From Branchiostoma floridae (taxonomy: Eukaryota; Chordata; Leptocardii; Amphioxiformes; Branchiostomatidae), in contig NC_049993.1 of assembly GCF_000003815.2 (NCBI RefSeq), forward strand, positions 948,575 to 997,738: a stretch of 49,164 nt of DNA, written 5' to 3'. The notes below the pieces were generated by a model that saw nothing but the letters and a program-made list of their open reading frames with translations, was not told the DNA's origin and ran no database searches. Shown here one piece after another: positions 23,901 to 35,900 of this stretch; within the stretch, counting starts at the first letter, position 1, and each line of letters starts with the position of its first letter. Made by a program: the position numbers and the translations under genes.

Positions 23901-26900
23901 TTTTATAGTTGTATGGCATGGTTCCAACCAGAACCTACAATCCAAGAGCCATTGGGACATTGGTCTGTGAACAATATTTCTCAGACCAAGCACGACGTAC
24001 ACAGGAAGGGAAAAATATTCCAAGTTGCTCGAAGCTGCTATCCCTTCAATCCCACATGGTGCAGGAGATGCACCTCAGAATGAAGCCAGAAGAGTATGAC
24101 TCATGTCTTAAAATTTGTTCAGTTATGTTCATGAATGTTCAGTTCTTTAGTTTCTGTTCTTTGTTCTATTATGTTCAACCTTTCTTCCCAATACAATGTC
24201 ATCCTGTATTTGCAGTACAAGGTTGCCATTTGAAAATGATTAAATAAACTAATTTCTTTCAGAACCTCATTATATGTTGGTAATGACATAATGAGTTTCA
24301 CAGAAAGAAAAGTACCAAACACAAACAAGAATATAATAATGATATTGGTATCTTGTATTTATATCCTCCTCAGGCAGAGAGGCTTTCCCCTAAGATGCAC
24401 CGGCGCAGCCCCAGTATACCCTCAACAAGAAGCAGAGGTTGGGGAGCCAGCTGAAGAGCCCTCATCTGTTACAGACTGGAAAAGACCAGCTGTATTAAAC
24501 AGTGTAAATGTATCAAATCACATGTTTGACAACCTACATGTCAGGAAGAAGAGCCTCAAGCCACTGAACACAAAGTTAACTGCACCTAAAAAGGGGCAGA
24601 TAGGTGTGCGACAGTTCCATAGAGTGGATCTTTCCAAAGTTCTGCCACACAAACTCTTGGGAATTGACTGATTTGACTGTACAATGACTGCACAGTGTTG
24701 ATGGAATAGCAATTGTTTTGTGAAAATGTAATGTGAAAGATCTACAATGAAGAGGTATAAATGAAAATGATGATTATTCTATCTTTACACAGTAATGGAA
24801 AATGTGCATATATCTAATGGACAGTTTTTATGTGTCTGTTTAGCTGACGTAGGCCATGGTACTCTTTCTGGCAGATGTCGCATTTACTCCGTGTGTGAGT
24901 CTCCATGTGCTGCTTGAGATTTCCCCTCCTCTTGAACCTCTTATCACATGTGGCGCATTGGAACTCTCGTGTGTCAGAATGTGACAGCATGTGTTTACGT
25001 AGGACACTGTCCCTTGCAAACGTTTTAAAACAAGTGCCACACTCCATAGCTTTCGGTGGTCCGTGACACTTCTCCTTATGCCAGTGTAGTTTCGCCATGG
25101 TACTGAAGCTATCGCCACATTGGCAGGGATGAGATTTGTCAGGCTGATGAACACTTGAGTGTTTTTGTAGTCCACTTTTGGATCTGTATTTCTTGCCACA
25201 TATGTTGCAAATGTATTCCAACATAAGATGTATGGCGTCCACATGTTTGCGGAGGCTGGCGTGATCGTGGAAGCTCTTGTCACACCTGGTGCACCTGTAC
25301 TCCCCTCGGTGCCAGCGGTGGTGCCTGGCCAGCAGGCGTCTGGTGGTGAAGAGCTTGCCACATTCCTCACACATGTGCCCGGGGTTATCAGCTGTGTGGT
25401 CATCATCATCATCAGCTGTGTGGTCATCATCCGTGGGGCCCTCAGCTGTGGGGTCATCATCTGTGGGGCCCTCAGCTGTGGGGTCATCAGCTGTGGAGTC
25501 ATCAGCTGTAGCCTAAGTACACAAGTATAACTTATTAAAGGTACATTTAATGATGATGATGATGATGTAAGGTACTTGTCAACAATTATACTCATTAAAG
25601 GTACTTGGTGTGAGACAAATGTTCATGGTAATATCATATTTGTGTTGTCTGTATTAATTTAATTTGTAGTAAATTATAGACCAGCTCATTGGTGTTTATG
25701 GCAGCTGTTTAATGAAAAGACAACAAAGTTGGAAGGGACATGCCAGCTTTATTATGTAGATGATTAAAATCACAACTGCAACATGCAGAGACTATACTGC
25801 CATTTTCTAAGGTATTTGCAACAAATTCATATGAAAAAATAAAGCGACTAAACTTTGTAGGTATCTAAGTTAGAAACTAAGAAAATTTTACTTATAGTTT
25901 TGCAAGTGGGAATGCATACCCTATTAATAATTAATAAAATGAAAAGGAATGGGCTGGGAGGAGCCTGCAGTATCTAAAAGTGAAGCATAGATGAAGGCAG
26001 AAGTTGAAATAGACATTGTACACATAGCTATCAACACGAAAATTACTTGTGACATTCTTATAGACCTTGCACACATAGCTGCAAAAACGAAAATTACCTG
26101 TGACATCCTTGTCCGTATCTCTTGATCTCTCTTCTCAGCGAATTTGAAATAAGCGCGCGCTCCGACACTACTTCCGGGTCAGCATCGTGACGGGAGGTCA
26201 GGGGTGTTAGCGAGAACTACAGGGTCGTGGACCGCCAAACTTGGCAAAAACTCGGAAAAAGGTGCTAGCCAACGAAATAGAGGCAAAGGGTGTGATCAGG
26301 TTCCTCAATTTTGTTGGTGTGGGCGATTTTCTGACTTATGTGGTACCAAACTGCTGATGCCATAACCGGAGGTGTCCCGGCCTAACCGGAGGTGTCCCGG
26401 CATAACCGGAGGTGGATGCGGCATTACCGGAGGTGTCCCGGCAAAACCGGAGGTGGATGCGGCATTACCGGAGGTGTCCCGGCATAACGTCTGTCTTAAT
26501 TTTAATTCATAATAACGGAATACTTCATTAGTCGAGTGAATTTGAACAGTGTATGTACATATCTCAACTGTATTTCTGCAAGGCTTTACAAAACTAAAAC
26601 AATAATTCAACAAGTTAAAGAATTGTACAGTATTTCTAGAAACAAACGAACCACTAATGCAGCTTAGCCGCAAAGCCGATTCGCTATGATACAAATAACA
26701 AAGGTATTCTCAGGGTAACCTTGTTGGCATCGCTTTCTGTTTTCCTTTGCCGCCACGGGTTCTCCCCTGGTATTCAACTTCCGCTGGTTCCTTTGTGTCT
26801 CCCCAAGATTCTCGTCACTCGAACAATGACTCTAAATCTATCTCTGAGATTTTTGGTTGTAAAACTGCTGCAGAATTTTCGTACGGAGTTGTAAGATGGA

Positions 26901-29900
26901 GGGCGAAGCGTTAAAAATATGGCTGTCATTGTGGATTGTTCCACTTACAGTGGGTACGGGGTGTGAAACATTCTGTTTTCAGTCTTTCTGTTTGTGTTCG
27001 ACTTAAATTGAAATAATTTTATAGTTCGATATATTTAACGTTTATTTATGTTATCTAACGACGGTAAAGTTTTTGTCTGAAGAAAGAAACGCGCTATCGA
27101 TGTTAATAGAAGGAGCCACCACCCCCTGCAATGTCCCTTGTCCCTCTCTGCCTGTCCTTCTGATTGGTTCAAACTTTCAAAAGTCATTAATGCACGTATG
27201 CATTAATGAAACGATTAATGCACGGCTGTTGGTGATTTTCCATCTGCTACGGCGTCATAACCAGCATTAAATGGGGTCTTCTGATTGGTCCACGTTCTAT
27301 ATGATAATAATGTTTATTGTACAAAGTATGGGAGAAGCATTGAAATATTAAAGCCAATTCATTAAATGATCATAAATAAGACAACTACTGATATCTCTTT
27401 TGACGTGCCCTGTTACTGACTTTTATATGGTATTATTCAGAGAATGAAGAGACTCTTTCTAGTCAGAATTGCCCTACAGAAGGTGACAGACCTGATGAAA
27501 CTATTCACAGATGGTGATCGTCATTAGTGTTGTATGCAATACAGGAAGGGGGCCTATCTACATGGGTGGCATACAGTGTCACGGAAACGAGAGTAGCCTG
27601 TTTAACTGCTCGTACCCAGGATGGACGATTCACGACTGTCATCATGACCAAGACGCTGGCGTGGTGTGCGGTATGTCGTATGTCATTATGTCATACCTGG
27701 GTCACGATAACGTTCGATACAGGCTAGGTGTTCCGAACCGTGTGATAGAAAGCCGTACCACACAGGCTTTCAATCGAATATTTCGAACATACTCTACGAA
27801 AATACGAATACCTGATTCGGATGTTGTAACATTGCTGTTGTAACAATGTTTGTTCGAAGGCACCAAATTTTCTCAACTTCTGTCGCATTTTGCATCGAAA
27901 CATGTCTTTACTCAGGTGGCGATCAAACCCGTGGTCGGGCTGGAACCTCAGGTTATACGGAATAAGCCGTGTTGTATTCTATATTATGTTTTACTACCGT
28001 ATCACCTGTTGTATTAAGCGATCTAAAGTACTCATCAATGATTATGCTGTCTCCTGGTATTACAGAATGCAATTTTATTTTTCATCGCTAAAAATTGTTT
28101 TACACCAGGGATGCTTACACTCCCCGAAGACGTATACACATGATAGTGGCAATGACCTAATCATATGTATGAGCGCAAGTTTTGTGCAAATATTGGAATA
28201 GAAATGACTTTTATTAATTGTATGATATTCTATGTCTCAATATTAGATGCATCTTTCCTTTTGCTGATTTCGACCTTCAATGGAATATTGCAATTTGATA
28301 CCAAAGACGGGTTAAAGGTCACGATCAATTCAAGGGATCAAGCCTGGTCCCTTGACTACGATCCTACCACTGACTTCGTGTACTGGATAGAGGGTGATGA
28401 CATCAAGCGGGCTGGTCGGGATAAAAGTAGGACAGAGACAACCATAGAATCTATCGGGTTGTGTAAGTGATATTCTCCGTTAATCTCCAAGCAGATCCTA
28501 AGGTGCCATAAGGTAGTATCAAAGCTGGCCAAGGAATATTGCAGGCGAAAGGGAGTAAAATTGGCACCGATCTGCCTTCACTGGAACAAGGAGTAGCATT
28601 TCTATTGTATAAAGGTGTCTCTGCCCCTCCCTGTGCCATATTAACAGCTAAACGAATGTCCGCGGTGCTAATGTTTTTTCGAGTAATTTATATCTTCATT
28701 GAGACAAGTTCAGTGACCCGTGCACATCCCTGTAGGCGATCCGCACCAAAAAGGAAGGAGGGCAATTAACACCTACTCGGCAGAGTGGAGTTAGGAGCGC
28801 TCCCGGTGGTAGCCACATGGGCACGATGGGCCGGACACGAGGGGCTGGGCACGAGGGGCCGACTGTATCATTATACGTGTAGCGGTCCTTTCCTAACTGG
28901 GAAAAACAAATTTTCAATCAATTTTTTTAATGTTTTCTATCACTAGAGCACCCCTTCTGCGATTCTCAATCATCGGTTATTAACAAATGGGCTTAATTAC
29001 TCACTTAACCCTCAAACCGCCGTATGGGGTCAAAACTGACCCCACACGGTGGTCAAAAAGGCCCTCAAAAATCCTCACTCGCAAATCATGCATATGGATG
29101 AGGAAATCAATGTCAATCATCCATTTCACTACTGGCAACAATAGCTGATTGGTTTACGCCGTTGTAGGCGGGGATTACGTTTGTTTTGGTCGCTCCAAGT
29201 GGAGCTATTTTTTGACGCGAACTTGCTCCTTTCATATGCGCGTCTTTTCTCCTCCCCCCATTGTTCTCCGCTTACCAAGTTAACAATACCTGAGCTTTTC
29301 TGTCGGCCATTCTCACGCTGGAGCTCGGCATTGAAACCACCGTTTTAATTCTTTCTGAACTATATATTTGTCTATATATTATATTCACCCAACATGCTAA
29401 AACTAAACCTTAGGTGAGCAAAGAATGAAGGAGTTACCGTCACTCCCGGGTCACGCTTGGGACGGAGCAGTGGCCATCTTTTACAGACACAACCCGGACA
29501 ATTATCCTTGCCTTTTTTTACACACACACACACTCAATTGCAACCTACATGTACGTGTTTTGATAAACGTGTTCTCTCAAATAACAAACTCCTTATATTC
29601 TCGTCATTCTGTAAATGAACTAGGTCCATACCAGCGCTTGACGTGGTGAATGTATCGATATCGGTAGTACGCTGGGCAGTACATGGTAAACTTCAAACTG
29701 GCGTCCTTTGCCCCGCAATTTTCTTTGTTTAAATTATGCCTTATAAGTTATACTATAGAATGGATTTGAAGTAGTAATAAAACGCATGGTAACACGGACG
29801 AAAGCATAGCAACCGCAACACCATGAAAATTCACCCAACTTACCGTGACTGGCGTCATTGCCGGGCGCAGATGCAAGATTCAGCGGGGGCGGCGTAGAGT

Positions 29901-32900
29901 CCGCCCGCCCGCCCGTAATATAAACACAACCCGGCCTTTCCTACGGAAGTCTAATATTCTCTCTCTCTCTCTCACTCCACACGCGCGCGCACACACACAA
30001 TTGATCGACAGAACACCAGTTTAGTTTCTTGGTGAAGTGAAATCTATATTTTGAACATTTGCACGGAAGCTTACCGCACACGGGAGAACGTAATGCACAC
30101 TGACCTCTCGACAAAGTGCGTCTTCAAATAAAGATTCACGAACCGGCGTGTCTAGTCCTGTCCTACAAAATAACTAAAAAATGAAGAAAAAAACTTCGTT
30201 CTCCGCTATTTGTAGAAACAATTTCATATTGCCGTGAATTTTGTAACAGAATCTGCAGTTCGCAATTCACTAGGCTTCGTAACATTACACACCCAAGCGT
30301 TTGATGTGCTATCGGCTTGCATACGCTGGACGAAAAAACTCAACTTTTGGCGCCCTTGGTAGAAAAATGAAAACGGTTCAATATAACAAAGAAACTATCA
30401 AAGAAGCACAGTAGTAGATCAAACTTTTGTGAAGTAGGGGGTCAGATATGTAGTGTTGTTACCTGACAGCGGAACCGGATGAAACCGGTTTTCTCTTTTG
30501 TTTACAAAAGACGCCATTTTACAATTTGGGACCTCGTTCAAAATTTCTAAAATAATCTTAACTAAGGGAGAAAGTGCAGCTGCGAAAGTGCACTAAAGAT
30601 CTTGTAGAATTATTGGTAGCTTAAATCTTGCAGACACAACAAACTGTACAAATAATTTGCTACAGCCGATTCTCTCTCAAATTTCGCGCCCGGGACGACA
30701 ACAATGGGGCCACGCCAGCTCATTTCCATATCACTGCCGTCCCAGGTAAGATGTTGTTCTAAGAACGTACGGAGGCGAGAAAAAAACACTCTGATGTTCG
30801 CCGACAACCTAATTATAAGTCTAGAGCATAGCCATTCTTCCACGTGAAAATCTGAACAAAACGTACGATTCGTATTTTGAGCCATATCTACCGCTAGTTT
30901 ACACTTAAGCTGACCAAAAAAACTTCATCGTAAAGAAAAAACTATCGCCGCCATCTTGGAGAAAAATCAATCGATTCTCTTCCATCGCTGTGGAACTATG
31001 GGACAAAACGTAGTGAAAATGTGACAAAATTAGCTAAAATGTCGTAGACACTTAAAACTGCATAAGGTGGAATATTCTTAGAGGTCCTAAAGTCTAAAGC
31101 ATAGGTCAAAGCTTTGCCAGGTGCGTAAAATAGAGCATTAAATTCAAAGTTCAAAGTTCAGTGACCCCAAACGACCTCCAATACGCACATGAAACAGCGG
31201 ACGATTTGAAGCGTTTTGCACATGGTCATCCCAAATAATTGAGATATTTTTAAGGCGAACTAATGTAATTTTCGTGTGCATATATTTTTTTCCTGATGTG
31301 ATAATCATATCGTGCGTTATGTTGGATGAAATTTGTGTTGTTTTTTTCACACCGCCACGGCTGGCGCGGGCCGAATTGTGGGCGGAGCACTTTGGCCTGG
31401 CAACGCGGATAATACCCTAGCAACGTGACCACCGTGCCAGGCGTATATTACCATGTGCCATTACCGCATTACTGGTCGAAAACCGATTTCCTTCGATGAG
31501 TTTGCTTGTGTATATATCTTATAACTTCTCATACGTTTTTACCGAGATTGGCTCATTGTTGATTAAGTTATCCTAGAAAGTCTATGCATGGTCCTGTGGG
31601 GTCAATACTGACCCCAGCATTGTTTTAAACAAACTTCTGAGAACCACACCTGAATTACATATCGCATAATCACGAAATTTTCAGAAAGTGATGTACAAAA
31701 AACAAACAAAATTATGGTAACAACTTTTATGTCATTATCATGTTATATGACGACGTCATGACGTCATCTAGCTAATATCAGCCGCCATCTTGGATTTTGA
31801 CTGATGACCTCATCAAATTAGCATACAATATAATTATAATTATATGAATTGTAATTATATTGAATCATGAAATTTACGTCGAATTTGATAAGATGTCATG
31901 AGCAAGTGTGGTTTGCCAAGAGAACCTTAAAACTTGAATGTTTAAGCCAAAATTGGAAAATTTCGTAATACATGCTCCTGTCAGAATTCCGTTGCCATTG
32001 CAACATGAAAAATGATGAACTTACTTCATGCAATTAAAATGTTTGCTATCAACATTTTATGAACAGATACCAAGTTTGGTGGCCCTAGCATATGCCATTC
32101 AGGGGCTATGCGACATTGAAGTTGGCGGGGGCATAAAAAACGCTACCCGGTCTGAATAGTGGTCCTCATGATCTTTGGCATAGATTATGATATTGAGCTA
32201 GAATTATTCTCACCTAATCATGTCAAACTGTCCCACATAGATTAATGAAACTAAACATATATGCAAATCACAAAAAGAGTCACAAAAAAACTGTATTTGT
32301 ACAAAACGTTATGGGGTCAGTTTTTACCCCATACGGTAATCTACGTCGCAAAAAATGGACAGTGGTATCAAACAGTCTACGGTTGCGAGAGGCCGAAACT
32401 TAAGACTTTCTCCTAACGAATAAACAAAATTTTCAGTCAATTTTATAACGTTATACACATGTTTTCTATCACTAGAGCACCCATTCTGTGATTCTCAAGC
32501 GTTATTACGGTCACAGCAGGCTGAAACTATAGGCTTTCTTCTCCTAACTGAGAAACCACATTTTTATAATGTTTTCTATCACTAGAGCAACCTGATTCTC
32601 AGTCATCAGTTCTTAACAAATTAAATTAATTACCCAAAAGAGACCCCTTAGCCTAGGGGTCAGAGAGACTGCGGTTACGAGAGGCTGAAACTAGGGGCTT
32701 CTTGCTAACTGTGAGACATAAATTTTCAATCAATTTTTTAGATTAATTTCTATCACTATAGAGCATCTATTCTGTGATTCCCAATCATGTCTTTAACGAA
32801 TAAGCGTAATTAATTTAAAGAGACTTCTCGTGACCGTAGCCTCTATAATACTTAAAGGGGTCTCTTTTGAGTAATTAAATTCATTTGTTAAGAACTGATG

Positions 32901-35900
32901 ACTAGGAATCACAGAATGGTTGCTCTAGTGATAGAAAACATTATAAAAATTGACTGAAATTTGTTTTTTCCCAGTTAGGAGAAAGCCTATAGTTTCGGCC
33001 TCTCGTGACCATGTTCTCTCTTACAATGTATACATATGGGGTCTCTTTTGAGTAATTAAGCTCATTTGTTAAAAACTGATGATTGAGAATCACAAAATAG
33101 GCGCTGTAGTGATAGAAAACATTTTAAAAAATTATTGAAAATTTGCTTAGGTTAGCCTATAGTTTTAGCCTCTCGTGTCATGGACTTTCTGATACCTGAT
33201 GGGTGTCTTTTGAGTAAATTAAGCTCATTTAAAAACTAATGATTGAGAATCAAAGAAGGGGTGCTCTAGCGATAGAAAAAATAACAAAATTGTTTTTTCC
33301 ATTTAGGAAAGGCCCCCCAACACGTATAATGGTGCAGTCGGCCTCTCGTGCCCAGCCCCTCATGCCCGTGCCCATATGGCTGGCACCGGGAGAACTCCTT
33401 ATCCAGATGACTCAGCAAGCACAACTTAATTAGGCAACAATTGGATGTTAATAGCCTTTTTGAAGCCGAATGAATCCTACGGTGGGTTTGATGCTATATT
33501 ACGTCACCGTGGATCTGCTTGGAGATTAATTCTCGGTCCGTTGTTAATATTCATCTCTGTGAAGCATAGCTTATTGAATTGCAAATGAATGCGCTTAAAC
33601 TACAGAAGCATTTATTATGTAAAACATACATTTTGCTATTCCGAGTAAAACTCCCTCTATTTTGCTCTTGTCAGAATGAACAGCCACCATATTCCATCAG
33701 TAAAATGATATCATTTCTAACAAATCTATATCAAATTTTCAGAATCTGAACCTAATCTTAAAAGAAGTAATAAATCTAATCAATTGCTTCTCTTCATTTT
33801 TCTCTCCTCATCTTGGTGTAACTTTACAATGGTATCTCCATACTTGAATCCAGCCTGGGGGATGAGGCTGGACCATACTGGGGGTAATATCTACTGGACA
33901 GAGTTTTTCAAACATACCATATCAGTAGCCAGGAAGGACGGATCGTTCACCAGGACACTTCTGACGTCACCAGTCATCCAATATCCTGTCGGGCTGGTCC
34001 TGGACCTGAGAAAAGGGTGATTATACCAACACGAGTATTCAGTACTTTCCATTTTGATTGCCACCAAATAAATCCACAAAATATATGGACAAAGACAAGT
34101 TCTGACATATCATTTCGTATCATTGTTACGTATTTCATTAATTTCTAATGCCTTCTTCGGGGATAAATTTTAGCATATCTATGACGTAATAAGTTATAGT
34201 AATGGCAAACATATATCACGTTTACAACAGTTACTTTAAGATGTTTGAGAAATTATAATTTTTTTTCATTTGGATAAGATACAGGCTTCCATATGCATGA
34301 CTGGTCATTTATACCTTAAAGGCGTCGTCACATAGGTCGTGCGATCGTTGTACGATTTTGATGCCATAGGATTTTCAAACAGGCTGTGACAGAATCAACC
34401 ACCGAAATGTATCCAAAACAGCAAACTTTGAAACTTTGAAACTTTATTTCCAATCAACATTGCAGCCCTGACAACAGGGGCTGAATTGCATTGATTTTAC
34501 ATAAGACAGCAATACAATGATCATTATTACACGCACTTTGACAGCAATGTGGGATAAAATCGGCATAGAGCAATCAGTATAAACTTTTAAATCTACTAAG
34601 TATTTACATCAACATTTAGTTCGATACATAGGCAGGTTTTTGGGCCAGAGTTCGCGGTCTGAAAGACATCTTATGTCGGTTGGATTTACTAAGTGGTGTT
34701 TTCAGTTCTACACTGCGTTGCAGGTTGTAGCGAGTTTCCACAATAGGGGGCAGAAACTGTCTGAAGGGATGTGTCGTGGTCTGTATGAGGGCTGAGGCGG
34801 TAGACCTACCACGCCTGAAACCGTGCTGTGAGTTGAGGATTTTGTCGTCGGTGTCCTGCAATAGTAGCTCACGGACAAAGACCTCTAGCACTTTGCCAAG
34901 GCAACTAGTCAAGGAGATCCGACGAAACTCTTCGGGACCTTTCGGTTTAGGTGTTTTTGGTACAGGCACGACAGTTCTTCTTTCCACTTGCTTGGAAAGT
35001 TTCCCTTCTGAAGACAGCTGTTGTAAATGTCCGTCAGGATCGGAGCGAGCTCCTCGTAGAACAGCAATTTGTGTAGAAGAATTTTGCAGGAGACGTAATG
35101 CTTGTCCCCTAAAATACCCGAAGTTAGACATCGTACGACGATCGTACGACGATCGCACGACTTTTGTGACCGCGCCCTTAATACCCTGTCACACTATCCA
35201 CGATATTCGGGCGTACCGATTGAAGATCGGCCATATTTAGATCGACAGAGGTTTGCGCGCATTTTTCACCTGAAAACCGTCCCAGTCACATATAAACCAT
35301 ACTTTGTACCTTATACAATTGTTGTGCAATAAAGTTATTACTATAAGCGAGGCTCGGGCGATTGCCGCAGAATCGTCGTCCGATTGGTCAAATGTGACAG
35401 GGGTATAAGGAAACGTTCACTGACGGTATTCGTTTTGTTATCATCACTTATAAAGTACCGTACATGTCTGCTTTATTTTTCTGTTCCTTTACTTCTGGTG
35501 GAAAAGGATTTCTATTTTCTGATCATGATAGTCAATATGTTCAATTCACAGACTCATGTTCTGGACGAGTATGGGTCGGGACCAGCAAGACCCCAGAATT
35601 GATCGTGCTGCAATGGACGGCAGCAATCTAACTACTATCATAAGGAATCTGACTGATCCCTACGGAATTGCCATAGATTACAAAGGTTAGAAATCATTAA
35701 CACATACAATTGTCAATTGGTTATTGTCCAACCTGGTATTTAAAAAAAATTATCATTGTCAGAACATATATGTATTCGGGATTGCAGTTGATAATGACTT
35801 CGTTTACTGGACATGTACGCGCGACTCCTCCACAAGTGAAATCCGACGGTGAGGATATCCTCTTTATGTTCCTTGACCTTGTCGTATTACGCCCCTCACA

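Larger units (their letters stand above)
17839..26486. mobile_element. 8.65-kb DNA transposon with 328-bp TIRs and two convergent genes
   Basis: The borders are a 30-bp direct repeat on each side and long terminal inverted repeats just inside (17863-18190 and 26161-26488). Between them lie a multi-exon transposase-like gene on the plus strand (19102-24671) and a C2H2 zinc-finger gene on the minus strand (24814-25512), tail to tail 142 bp apart. The TIR arms differ at only about two noticed positions, so the insertion looks young. It sits inside the intron splitting SRCR domain 2 and does not disrupt exons. The left end carries 24 extra bases (17839-17862) with no counterpart at the right end. 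Transposase motifs suggest a distant P/THAP9-like element; the family is not one I can name. Confidence 0.85.
29005..32350. repeat. Inner element with 'ccgtatggggtcaaaactgac' type ends
   Basis: Left 'ttaaccctcaaaccgccg' leads into 'tatggggtcaaaactgaccc'. Near 32305-32340 the complement of this end motif occurs ('gggtcagtttttacccc', 'atacgg'), and a partial third copy lies near 31595. Left TTAA followed by CCCT resembles a piggyBac-type terminus, but the right end lacks the expected AGGG-TTAA. Probably an element nested in the foldback. No transposase gene is seen. Confidence 0.4.
28480..33529. mobile_element. ~5-kb foldback element with long inverted ends
   Basis: Ends 'ttaatctccaagcagatc' (28480) and its complement (33512-33529) are followed inward by matching blocks: 'atgggcacga' with 'gcacgaggggc' on the left against 'gcccctcatgcccgtgccc' on the right, 'tataatggtgcagtcggcc', 'gttttctatcactagagc' and 'gattctcaatcat'. 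The left arm is about 28480-29010 and the right about 33040-33529. No transposase frame is present. Inside, 32400-33300 holds several copies of the 'ctatcactagagca' unit in both orientations. It starts 17 bp after the splice donor of the YWTD exon. Confidence 0.75.

Noticed and set aside
25228-25530. Plus-strand Ser/Val/Ile-rich frames
   Set aside because: Opposite strand of the acidic repeat and first fingers of the zinc-finger gene.
17839-26486. ProtoRAG (amphioxus RAG1/RAG2-like transposon), because two genes converge between TIRs
   Set aside because: No RAG1 core or RAG2 kelch-like motifs, the TIR ends do not look like the RSS-like CACxGTG start, and the direct repeats are 30 bp rather than 5.
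30610-30885. 91-codon minus-strand frame inside the foldback element as a transposase remnant
   Set aside because: No recognisable transposase motif or neighbouring coding; within chance length.
34776-35240. 154-codon plus-strand protein
   Set aside because: Antisense shadow of the LINE reverse-transcriptase fragment and MITE.
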